From: Calothrix sp. NIES-4105
GTDB taxonomy: Bacteria; Cyanobacteriota; Cyanobacteriia; Cyanobacteriales; Nostocaceae
Direction of reading: 5' to 3'
Assembly: GCF_002368415.1 (NCBI RefSeq)
Contig: NZ_AP018290.1
Span: forward strand, 3,857,614 to 3,921,613
DNA length: 64,000 bases
Part shown: positions 42,471 through 49,996 of the stretch, in pieces
Layout: every line of letters starts with the position of its first letter
Position numbering within the stretch: position 1 is the first letter of the stretch
Translations under genes and position numbers: made by a program
The notes under the pieces: model-generated
The model's database searches: none
Seen by the model: the letters and a program-made list of their open reading frames with translations, nothing else
Told to the model about the DNA's origin: nothing

Positions 42471-44021
42471 ATGGCTCGTTGGTTCAACATCTCAGGTCCG
42501 TGTAACAGGGACGACCACTATATGTTGTCACCTACCGTTCGGTTGCCTTCCCTTGAGCGGTTGATTAGGCAACGCAGCTATTTTGTTATCCACGCACCAC
42601 GTCAAACGGGTAAAACTACAGCTATGTTAGCGTTAGCTGAACAGATAACCAGCATGGGACAATATTGTGCAGCTACCCTATCAGTAGAGGTAGGAAACGC
42701 TTTTAAAGATGATATAGGAGGCGCCGAGTCTGCAATTTTGGCAACATGGCGTGATAAGATAATAGACCGACTACCATCCGATTTACAACCTCCCGATTGG
42801 ATAGAAGGACCACCCGGACAAAGAATTCGAGCTAATCTTAGACTCTGGGCGCAAAATTGTCCACGACCTTTAGTATTATTTATAGATGAAATAGATTCTT
42901 TAGAAAATCAGGTATTAATTTCTATTTTGCGGCAGTTGCGTGATAGTTATTCTGAACGTCCCAAAAACTTTCCTTCATCTGTAGGGTTGGTTGGTATGCG
43001 GGATGTGCGAGATTATAAAGTTGCTTCTGGTGGTAAAGAGAGGTTAAATACAGCAAGTCCGTTTAATATTAAAGACCGCTCACTAACAATGAGATATTTT
43101 AATGCCGCCGAAGTTGTAGAATTATATCAGGAGCATACAAAAGATACAAAACAAGCTTTTACTTCTTCTGCAGCACAAATGGCTTTTGATTTAACTCAAG
43201 GGCAACCTTGGTTAATCAATGCCTTAGCAAAAGAAATTGTTGAAGAATTATTAACTGATACACAAGTAACTATTACAGTAGAACATATTAATCAAGCTAA
43301 AGAAATTCTAATTGCGCGTAAAGATACTCACCTTGATTCTTTAGCAGATAGACTTACCGAAACAAGAATTAAAGCTATAATGGAACCAATGTTAGCGGGA
43401 GATACGTTAGGTGACACACCAGACGATGACCGACAATATTTAGTTGATTTAGGGTTGTTACGTCGAGAACCAAATGGTGGACTAGTAATTGCTAACCCTA
43501 TTTATAGAGAGGTTATTCCTCGTGTTTTAATTCAAGGCGCCTCTGACAGTTTACCTAGTATTACCCCTACCTGGTTAAATAAAGATGGTGAATTAGACGT
43601 TGATGCTTTACAATCGGCATTTATAGATTTTTGGCGCCAGCATGGAGAACCATTACTTAGTACTACATCATACCAAGAAATCGCACCCCATATAGTATTA
43701 ATGGCATTTCTACATCGTGTCGTAAATGGGGGAGGAACTTTAGAGCGGGAGTATGCGATTGGAAAGGGTCGTATGGATTTATGCTTAAAATATAAAAAAG
43801 TAACATTGGGAATTGAAGTAAAAACTTGGCCGGATAAAATAAAAGACCCAGAAGAAAAAGGGTTAGACCAATTAGAAACTTATTTAGCACGAATAAAAGC
43901 AGATTATGGATGGTTATGTATTTTCGATAGACGTAAAAACGCACCTGCTTTTCTAGACCGTTTATCAACTAGAAATGTGACAACAAAAAAGGGGCGTAAC
44001 GTAGTTATTATACGCGCTTAG
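42471..44021 (+). CDS. AAA-type ATPase fused to a PD-(D/E)xK nuclease-like domain
   Basis: 516 residues from the ATG at 42471. N-terminal ATPase: Walker A in IHAPRQTGKTTAMLAL, Walker B in LVLFIDEIDSLENQ, then GQPWLINALAKEIVEE and a winged-helix-like segment. The C-terminal 130 residues hold a nuclease-like core: YAIGKGRMDLCLKYKK followed by GIEVKTW (Asp then ExK). Such AAA-nuclease fusions are widespread in cyanobacteria and archaea, with unknown cellular role, probably linked to mobile DNA or defence. Located between copies of the queA 3' end. Confidence 0.85.
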   Translation: MARWFNISGPCNRDDHYMLSPTVRLPSLERLIRQRSYFVIHAPRQTGKTTAMLALAEQITSMGQYCAATLSVEVGNAFKDDIGGAESAILATWRDKIIDRLPSDLQPPDWIEGPPGQRIRANLRLWAQNCPRPLVLFIDEIDSLENQVLISILRQLRDSYSERPKNFPSSVGLVGMRDVRDYKVASGGKERLNTASPFNIKDRSLTMRYFNAAEVVELYQEHTKDTKQAFTSSAAQMAFDLTQGQPWLINALAKEIVEELLTDTQVTITVEHINQAKEILIARKDTHLDSLADRLTETRIKAIMEPMLAGDTLGDTPDDDRQYLVDLGLLRREPNGGLVIANPIYREVIPRVLIQGASDSLPSITPTWLNKDGELDVDALQSAFIDFWRQHGEPLLSTTSYQEIAPHIVLMAFLHRVVNGGGTLEREYAIGKGRMDLCLKYKKVTLGIEVKTWPDKIKDPEEKGLDQLETYLARIKADYGWLCIFDRRKNAPAFLDRLSTRNVTTKKGRNVVIIRA

Positions 44022-44041
44022 TTAATCTCCCTAGCCTAGGG

Positions 44042-44298
44042 TTAGGTTTCAGAACACTCATTACCCATAAAAATTTTGCCATTTGGCAATTGATACATTC
44101 CTTGCGGTTCAACTATGGTGTCACCTTTTTTCCAAGGGCGCCGTTCTTGGGTTTCAGGCAAATTACTAATACTTGCTGTTGAATAAGTACTAAGTGGAGC
44201 ATTACCGGGACGCACGCTTAAACCACCAGAACCTTTAAAATAAAATGTACCGCTTTTTTATCTCTAGCAATACAACTAGTAGCAATAATTGCATTAGT
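44042..44298 (-). pseudogene. C-terminal remnant of a filamentous haemagglutinin-type exoprotein
   Basis: The minus strand reads AIIATSCIARDKK, then in a shifted frame SGTFYFKGSGGLSVRPGNAP, LSTYSTASISNLPE, WKKGDTIVEPQGMYQLPNGK and a stop at 44042. This is the conserved end of large cyanobacterial proteins with a haemagglutination-activity N-terminal domain, secreted by two-partner systems. One frameshift near 44258. The rest of the gene is missing; the fragment meets the queA copy at 44299. Confidence 0.72.
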
Positions 44299-44511
44299 GA
44301 TGGTTTATTGACCGGACTGCATGAACCAGAAGCGAGCCATCTTGATTTACTTACTGCCTTTTTGCCGTAACAAGTAATTCGGTCAGCTTATGAAGAAGCA
44401 GTGAAAGAACGTTATCTGTGGCATGAGTTTGGCAATTTAAATTTGATTGTTTAATTTATGTAGAGAGGTTACATGTAACGTCTTTACACATATTCGATCA
44501 GAAACGCCTGA
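44299..44511 (+). pseudogene. Copy of the queA-like 3' end and following palindrome
   Basis: Co-linear without gaps with 42033-42245: the last 52 codons of the queA-like gene, its stop, the TGTAGAGACG palindrome (here 44459-44488) and 23 bases beyond. I count under ten mismatches in 213 bases, one of which makes a stop codon (TTGCCGTAACAAG against TTGCCGAAACAAG). The high identity points to a recent duplication. Confidence 0.93.
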
Positions 44512-44872
44512 TTTTATCGTCCTTCACCAAAATAAAAAACAATAAAATTTGAGAAGTACTACAATCACGACTTAAAGTACTGTATCAAAAAGTTCAATGT
44601 TTCGGAACAATTGATTTACTGATGGCCTGTCTATATTTATCCAAACAAGGCGAACCGAGAGTGATAATCAATATGTTTTTAAAAATACCATGAGAAGCCT
44701 CCTCAAAATCGTTCAATGGAAATATCAGACCCTATCAATATATCCAAGGAGTAATCTTAAGAATTTAGTATACACCCCGCAGTTGTGAAAAGTTAAGGAA
44801 GTTTTAAAGCAATACGCTTTCCTGTTATGGCAAGCTTGATGACTGGTGTAAAGTAGCCAGCAAATTAATTGA
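44512..44872. other. Non-coding stretch before the toxin module
   Basis: About 360 bases with no frame that I recognise and stops in all frames. If the deaminase was once the tip of a larger toxin, its N-terminal part has been lost or never came along. Confidence 0.5.
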
Positions 44873-45466
44873 AATAAGTTAGGAGTTAAAAGTACGCTTG
44901 AGAAAATTAGTTTACCTCACCCTAATGATGATGTCGGTTTAAGAGCTACTGATTTTGGATTTAATCCATGTCAAGTAGATATCAATGACTCTGAGTTACT
45001 TCAAGATGCAAATGAACTCGTCAAGTCAGTTTACGAGTATTTTAATAATACAATTGCTTTACTTTCCAATAATCAGCGCGGGCCTGTATTAGCAGGTGTA
45101 ATGCATAGAACCAAAAATATAATCCGTTTTGATATTAATCAGGTCAAACCATTCAAAGAAATTCTTCCTCTTCTACATCCTATTTTTCAGGATAGGCTTG
45201 TTAAATATATCGATGATGCAGTAAATACGGGCTTGACTTCACGCCAACTGCTGGGAAAGGAATTTCCGGGTATCCATGCAGAGGTCAAAGCTGCATCTCA
45301 AGTTCTTTTGGCTTTAGAAGAAGAGTTAGGCAGAAAAGCCGGAGTTGAGGATTTAGATGATTTACTTATATTTAATATTCGTATGACAGGTAGCCAAAAA
45401 CGTCAGAGTATAATACGTTGCCCTAACTGTCAGGTTTTGACCAGAGATATACTATCTCAAGCGTGA
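44873..45466 (+). CDS. Orphan YwqJ-like deaminase toxin module
   Basis: The frame is open from 44873 (after a TGA) and lacks ATG, GTG or TTG until 45101; the segment before it is protein-like (SLPHPNDDVGLRATDFGFNP, SELLQDANELVKSVYEYFNN), so this is probably a C-terminal toxin tip without its carrier. The C-terminal part has the zinc deaminase motifs GIHAEVKAASQVLL (HxE) and IIRCPNCQVLTRD (CxxC), as in the YwqJ-like branch of nucleic-acid deaminases used as polymorphic toxins. A MORN-repeat immunity-type gene follows after 85 bases. Confidence 0.72.
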   Translation, partial: NKLGVKSTLEKISLPHPNDDVGLRATDFGFNPCQVDINDSELLQDANELVKSVYEYFNNTIALLSNNQRGPVLAGVMHRTKNIIRFDINQVKPFKEILPLLHPIFQDRLVKYIDDAVNTGLTSRQLLGKEFPGIHAEVKAASQVLLALEEELGRKAGVEDLDDLLIFNIRMTGSQKRQSIIRCPNCQVLTRDILSQA

Positions 45467-45551
45467 CCTCGCTGAGGAATTTCTGCAGAAATTATCAAGC
45501 TATCGCAAAACGCTACAATAAGAATTGTTCATTATTGGAGTTGATTGTTTT

Positions 45552-45944
45552 ATGAGAGTACTTATAGATGAACTAGATTATTCTGATTATCATGCCTACA
45601 CTTATGAGGGAAAAGATTTCACGGGTATTGCTTACGAGAATTTTGCTTCGGGTCAGCTATTAGCAGAAAGTTCTTATGTGGATGGTATTTTGCAAGGAAT
45701 TTCAAGGGAATGGTATCCCAATGGACAGTTACACTACGAATATTACTATGAATCAGGAGTTTTAAATGGTTTATGTAAAGAACTGTATGAAAGTGGGCAC
45801 TTAAAAATAGAATGTTTATATAAGCACAGTATTATTGTTAGTAAAAAGGAATGGGCTGAAGATGGAAAGCTAATTGAAGAATATCAACTTAATGAAGATG
45901 ATAAAAGTTTTAAATTATTAAATAAGTTAAGTAAACTTAAATAA
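45552..45944 (+). CDS. YwqK-like MORN-repeat protein, probable immunity protein
   Basis: 130 residues from the ATG at 45552. Repeats of the MORN variant type: FASGQLLAESSYVDGILQG, WYPNGQLHYEYYYESGVLNG, LYESGHLKIECLY and WAEDGKLIEEY. Proteins of this sort (YwqK family) neutralise YwqJ-type deaminase toxins encoded just upstream, as is the case here. Not obviously secreted, so it would act in the cytoplasm against incoming or own toxin. Confidence 0.8.
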   Translation: MRVLIDELDYSDYHAYTYEGKDFTGIAYENFASGQLLAESSYVDGILQGISREWYPNGQLHYEYYYESGVLNGLCKELYESGHLKIECLYKHSIIVSKKEWAEDGKLIEEYQLNEDDKSFKLLNKLSKLK

Positions 45945-46016
45945 AATTTACCAGTCTAGGAAGAGCAATTTTCTAGTTTTATTTTTTCTTTATAAAATTG
46001 ATCTGAACACCATATC

Positions 46017-46066
46017 TTTAGTTAAAGATTTAATGTATTACGTTTCGTTGCGGCGCCTCAATCGAT
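46017..46066. repeat. Direct repeat D, right copy
   Basis: Matches 42331-42379 with several mismatches (TTAGTTAAAGATTTAATG, then TATTACGTTTCGTTGCGGCG). Followed at 46086-46135 by hairpin words AGCCTGCT-ATA-AGCAGGCT and TAGGCTGAAGCCTA. Confidence 0.78.
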
Positions 46067-46144
46067 TTTTAAGACGCTTTTTATTAGCCTGCTATAAGCA
46101 GGCTTCGCTACAATTAGCTCTAGGCTGAAGCCTAGGGCGGGACA

Positions 46145-46228
46145 TTACCCATCTGATAACCAGTTGGTTAAGTCAGTAACCGACGTGAAATCAAGTAATT
46201 CCTCAGCTAGTGCTTCCAACTCTAACGT
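46145..46228 (-). pseudogene. DUF4351 C-terminal scrap
   Basis: The minus strand reads LELEALAEELLDFTSVTDLT then NWLSDG and a stop at 46145. This is the end of DUF4351, a tail common in cyanobacterial Rpn/PD-(D/E)xK transposase-like proteins. The rest is missing; it abuts the third queA 3' copy. Confidence 0.65.
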
Positions 46229-46310
46229 TATCTGTGGCATGAGTTTGGCGATTTGAATTTGATTGTTTAATTAATGTAAATGTAGAGACGTTACATGTAA
46301 CGTCTCTACA
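46223..46310 (+). pseudogene. Third, shorter copy of the queA-like 3' end with palindrome
   Basis: TAACGTTATCTGTGGCATGA followed by GTTTGGCGATTTGAATTTGA and TTGTTTAATTAATG equals the last 15 codons and stop of the queA-like gene (42141-42194). A perfect TGTAGAGACG palindrome follows at 46281-46310, after a 6-base insertion (TAAATG). Confidence 0.9.
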
Positions 46311-46318
46311 TTTAGGTA

Positions 46319-46651
46319 TTAATTTTGACATTGTTGAGTAATTAAATGACGTAGCCATACATGTCCTGCTTCGCGGTTATTTTTGCTATGCCATAGCAGG
46401 TCTACAGAGAAACCAGCCATCTGGAATGGAAGTGTCCAAGCATATAACTGCCAAACTTCTACAAACGTTTTTACTAAGTGTGCAGGTAAGGTGGCTATAA
46501 AATTTGTGTTAGCTAAAATAAACGGCACAATCAAAAAATTAGGCACAGACATTACAACATTTCGGCTCAAGTTTTGCCGCGCCAAAGCTTCATCTACCAA
46601 GCCCACCATATCTTCTTTGGGAGATACGAGTAGGTGAGCAGCTGCAATATA
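46319..46651 (-). pseudogene. LysR-family regulator, C-terminal fragment
   Basis: The frame, open to 46651 without a good start, reads HLLVSPKEDMVGLVDEALA, VVMSVPNFLIVPFILANT, FIATLPAHLVKTFVEVW and a C-terminal GFSVDLLWHSKNN. This is the last third of the effector-binding domain of a LysR regulator. The DNA-binding part is missing. It joins a NACHT-protein fragment on the other strand at about 46650. Confidence 0.75.
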
Positions 46652-46653
46652 TT

Positions 46654-47145
46654 AGACATCTCCGAAACCTCACCCAAATCCTTGCCCGAAAACTCGACCA
46701 AAATCTCGCCCTAGACCAAAATCTTATCCTCGCCCTCGACTTCGCCCTTGCCCTAGACCAAAACCTCGCCTTTGCTTTCGCCTCCAACCGAAACCTCACT
46801 CTCGCCCTCAGCAGATACTGCGAAGACGAATTAAAGCGCAAGCTACAACAGTTAAAAACTGAACTGCCTGATCTGGAAGATTTTAATACTTTACAAAAAT
46901 GGTGGTTTCTAAAGGGCGCCAATTGGATAGAAAAGCTTAGATTTATTATGATTCAGCATCGCAATATCGGTCACAATTGGCAGTTTACTGACTCTCAAAA
47001 AGAACTATTGAAAAAATATTACGGCGCTAATCGGTTACTCCTTGATTGTCTCAATAGTGATTGTTATGTTAGTCGCGATGTTCGTAAAAATATTGAGGAC
47101 ACACTGCTATTACCAATAAAATCTATACCCAAAGTGCGTTTATGA
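46654..47145 (+). pseudogene. NACHT-family STAND protein, C-terminal fragment
   Basis: Open frame of about 160 codons. It begins with a repeated helical stretch (LTQILARKLDQNLALDQNL, LDFALALDQNLAFAF), then LKGANWIEKLRFIM, HNWQFTDSQKELLKKYYGAN and LLLDCLNSDCYVSRDVRKNI, EDTLLLPI. This ending is the conserved helical tail of many cyanobacterial NACHT proteins. The NTPase domain is absent and there is no start codon, so it is a remnant. Confidence 0.75.
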
Positions 47146-47159
47146 ATGGCGCCGTTTTT

Positions 47160-47708
47160 CTACGCTGCTACATGTTCTGTATTTATTACGTATAAAGTAA
47201 AACTGTGATGATTGACTAGTAAAAAAATATTTTTATCTTTAATTAAATCGCCTGTACAAGTTATTGGCAAGCGTTCATTGTATGCGGTGGTGGCTATTTG
47301 GTAGTCTTCTTGATTTAGTTTTATATTGATAAGCTCTGGTTTACCTACGACAAAACCTATTACTGTGATGTTGTTTGGTTGAGATAGTTTGGTTACTATT
47401 CCTTGAATGGATGTGTTTGGGATTGTTGTTATTAAATCGCTTAGTATATCTAGTTGAGAACGTTCTTCAACTTTTTCTAGGGTGTCTAATATTTCTGCCA
47501 TTCGCAGTGCATATGACCGAGTTTGGGGGTTAAGGGGTAGGGTAATATCGTATTCGTCGTATCCTTGGTCATTAGTTGAGTTTACCCAAACTGATTCTTT
47601 TTCAGGGATGTGACTTTCGCGCATCCACCCGCGCGCTTTTAAATAATTGGTTATAACTTTTGGGTCTAGGTTTGAGAGTATATTGGGGTCGCGTACTGTA
47701 ACTATCAT
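47160..47708 (-). CDS. Unknown protein paired with a DUF4365 gene
   Basis: 182 residues from the ATG at 47708, overlapping the stop of the DUF4365 gene (ATGA). I recognise no enzymatic motif. Features: MIVTVRDPNILSNLDPKVIT, YLKARGWMRES, EYDITLPLNPQTRSYALRMA, and a C-terminal half with strands (ITVIGFVVGKPELINI, SFTLYVINTEHV). The tight overlap implies function with the DUF4365 partner, probably as a two-gene conflict module; that is inference. Confidence 0.65.
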   Translation of the reverse strand: MIVTVRDPNILSNLDPKVITNYLKARGWMRESHIPEKESVWVNSTNDQGYDEYDITLPLNPQTRSYALRMAEILDTLEKVEERSQLDILSDLITTIPNTSIQGIVTKLSQPNNITVIGFVVGKPELINIKLNQEDYQIATTAYNERLPITCTGDLIKDKNIFLLVNHHSFTLYVINTEHVAA

Positions 47709-48213
47709 ATTGTTTCTCCGGTGGCGAGAGCGTTGCATAAGTGTTTGTAATGCATCTACACTAAAAATATTAGTTCGAGGTATATAAACAGTTACAGTAG
47801 TTTGGTTGTTGCTTTCTGGTTGACCCCGCTTCGGATACCCAGTAAGCACAGCGTTTTAAACATAGTTCTGTTTCTGACTGCTGCAACCAATCTTCGACTT
47901 TTTCGGGCACTAAGATAATAATTAATAGTAAAGGGTCATCGCTGGGATTAGTGTTCCTCAACTCATTATAATTCTTTATTTCGAGCGGAAATCTAATACC
48001 GTCATCGTCAAGTAGGTCTTGGGAAGTACATTTTAACTGTAAGTCAAGACGAGTTCGGCGCCGCTCCCCTGGTGATACAAGTCCTGTTATAGTTACATCT
48101 ACCCCTACCAAATCTAGCGGTCTAGGTGCAATTTGAAAGGAATACCCAGCGGTTAATGCTACGGCGCTAATATAAGCATAACTATATTCTTCTTTTTGGG
48201 TGGTTATAAACAT
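47705..48213 (-). pseudogene. DUF4365 protein with two frameshifts
   Basis: Starts at 48213 (MFITTQKEEYSYAYISAVAL), continues with RTRLDLQLKCTSQDL, LEIKNYNELRN and ELCLKRCAYWVS, then shifts frame near 47830 to RGQPESNNQTTVTVYIPRTN and IFSVDALQTLMQ, and again near 47730 to ALATGETI and a TGA that overlaps the next gene's ATG. Each shift is one extra base. The DUF4365 domain has a nuclease-like fold (LQLK core). The normal ending supports a single ancestral gene. Confidence 0.75.
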
Positions 48214-48742
48214 TTACTTTGATGCACCTCAAAAACTGGAGAGAAAGGACGCACTATCAACGTTTTATCTTAATTCATTAATGCTTCAACGAGAAAGATG
48301 TTTGTGGTGGCTCGCTTACTACGTTTATAGGATTGGAACCGTTTGTCCCGTTTATATAAGTGTCTACGATGCAATAGTTAATAGTAAGCCACTGCCTGTT
48401 TATCCTGATTCTATCAATAGCGCATGGCTTGTTACTGTAAAACTGCGAGGGATTTGGCACCAATAAGGATTGAAAAATATCTCCATTTTTTGGCGCCAGT
48501 GCCATTAATGCGCTTGATGATTAGCGATATTGTTAAAAGTTCCAGGCTTATTATTCCCAGCTTGCCACTGATTATTTCTACCTATAATCACCTTTGATGA
48601 GAGATTTATATCTTAAATATATTAATGGCTTACTGCTTATTCCTGCTTAAGAGTGGTTATAAACAAACCTGAAAATAACCCCTACCACTGCAAGAGCGAT
48701 AGGGGTAGAGTATTTGCAGGTGCGTCCAGTATGCGGTTAGTA
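48214..48742. other. Stretch without a supported gene
   Basis: About 530 bases. Frames of 75-88 codons exist on both strands over 48200-48505 but neither resembles a family clearly. The minus strand contains AIDRIRINRQW, faintly like a HigB-type toxin strand, which is too little to call. Confidence 0.35.
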
Positions 48743-48985
48743 TCAAAATAATCGAGTTAAAACCTTTTTAGCTTCGTCATAAAGTTGCTGGTTATTTCGG
48801 CTTGCCGCAAGTCGATAGAAAATTTCCCATTCATGAGGGGTAATTCTCAAATAATCTTTATAATTATCTGCTGTTGCTCGTACTTTATTTGAACCATTAG
48901 ATTTTGATTTGATTTTGAGGTAGCGTCCTCTATCTCCCGTATGACGAACCTTTATTTTCCATAAACAACCATTGTTATCTTGCAC
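48743..48985 (-). CDS. Short hypothetical protein, probably truncated
   Basis: 80 residues from a GTG at 48985; the frame continues upstream to about 49051 without a start (IHFNEIFHDGKEYFGEVFV), so the 5' end is probably lost. Visible: WKIKVRHTGDRGRYLKIKSK and a helical C-terminus HEWEIFYRLAASRNN. No family recognised. Confidence 0.4.
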   Translation of the reverse strand: MQDNNGCLWKIKVRHTGDRGRYLKIKSKSNGSNKVRATADNYKDYLRITPHEWEIFYRLAASRNNQQLYDEAKKVLTRLF

Positions 48986-49065
48986 AAATACCTCACCAAA
49001 ATACTCTTTACCGTCGTGAAATATTTCGTTAAAGTGTATTTGATACTAGAGCTACTGACCCCTTA

Positions 49066-49317
49066 ATGAATTTGTGGATGGCACATCAAGGTCATGGTTA
49101 TGTTGTTGGTCAATTAGCAGCTGACTTGGGTGCAAATCTTGGTATCGGACAATCTAAGCTAGAAGATGCGTTAATCAAAGTTCTAACATGTGCTTGCTAT
49201 TTTAAACTTAGAGATGAAATATCCGTAGCGATAAATATACCTTTCTTCTCCCAAGAAAGTATGAGAAATTTCAGTAATAGCCAAAAGTTAGATAGAAAAT
49301 TATTATTCTTTCGGTAA
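49066..49317 (+). CDS. Short hypothetical protein, uncertain
   Basis: 83 codons: MNLWMAHQGHGYVVGQLAAD, LGIGQSKLEDALIKVLTCAC. Composition is protein-like through about residue 60, after which it becomes a random-looking tail (SQKLDRKLLFFR). The frame is open upstream of the ATG (FDTRATDP). Likely a fragment of an unknown gene. Confidence 0.35.
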   Translation: MNLWMAHQGHGYVVGQLAADLGANLGIGQSKLEDALIKVLTCACYFKLRDEISVAINIPFFSQESMRNFSNSQKLDRKLLFFR

Positions 49318-49409
49318 CTAAAATTATAAATATATATTAAGATATGTGAAGTAGGCGAAAAAGCACAGTTGCCTATCACTGTAAATTTGTATAAACCAGA
49401 GAAGAAATC

Positions 49410-49679
49410 ATGACACAACTAACAAAAACGCGCGCGGTTAAAGCTTTTATCAACACAGAAAAGACTCTTGAGAAATTACCTTCACTTTCAGATAGTATGG
49501 CGCCGGAAAATGAAAAAATAAAACATATTCTTATCGGTTCGCAACGTGCGGTTACTATCACTATTCGAGTATTAGACCAATTAGGATATGCCAATATAAC
49601 TGATTGGAGTCCAATTTTACCAAGTGAGAACCCTGGTGAGGTTATAAGCGTACTTATACGGTCGATTAGTGTTCGATAA
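49410..49679 (+). CDS. Small conserved-looking hypothetical protein
   Basis: 89 residues: MTQLTKTRAVKAFINTEKTL, SMAPENEKIKHILIGSQRAV, TITIRVLDQLGYANITDWSP and a C-terminal NPGEVISVLIR. No membrane segment or enzyme motif is seen and no family is recognised. A purine-rich AGAGAAGAAATC precedes the ATG. It stands before the PRTase-like gene, about 320 bases away, on the same strand. Confidence 0.55.
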   Translation: MTQLTKTRAVKAFINTEKTLEKLPSLSDSMAPENEKIKHILIGSQRAVTITIRVLDQLGYANITDWSPILPSENPGEVISVLIRSISVR

Positions 49680-49996
49680 AGTACTCTTTATTTAGAACGG
49701 AAATGGCGCCAGTCTTTATGGTATGGCGCCACATATTGGAACATACAAATTTACTGTGCTGGTTATATTTGTGCGTTTTAAATCCTCCCTAACCCTCTTT
49801 TATACGATGGTTGGGGGGATTAAATGCACTCGAACGCATGTGCAGAGGGTAATGCGGATATTTTTTTGACTACCGATAACTGTTTATTATTTAAAGCATT
49901 AAGCTATAGAAATTACGATTATATTATTGTCGCGCAACCTATTACTTTATAATTGTATGATGAGATAGTTCGCGTGAGTTCTGGACGTAATCAAAA
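49680..49996. other. Intergenic region before the PRTase-like gene
   Basis: No gene recognised. Contains two GGCGCC sites 19 bases apart near 49710 and a C/G-run repeat (CCTCCCTAACCCTC ... GGTTGGGGGGATT) at about 49785-49825. Confidence 0.5.

Noticed and set aside
42193-46310. Ordinary insertion sequence
   Set aside because: No transposase frame or remnant was seen between the repeats, and the repeats are gene 3' ends instead of terminal inverted repeats.
46590-46922. Arg/Phe-rich minus-strand frame
   Set aside because: It is antisense to the repeated helical stretch of the NACHT fragment (LALDQNL), giving an Arg-Ala-Arg-Phe pattern with no family resemblance.
48200-48505. Overlapping frames on both strands, one faintly HigB-like
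   Set aside because: The match is limited to about ten residues (AIDRIRINRQW), with no antitoxin gene beside it; kept only as a note.
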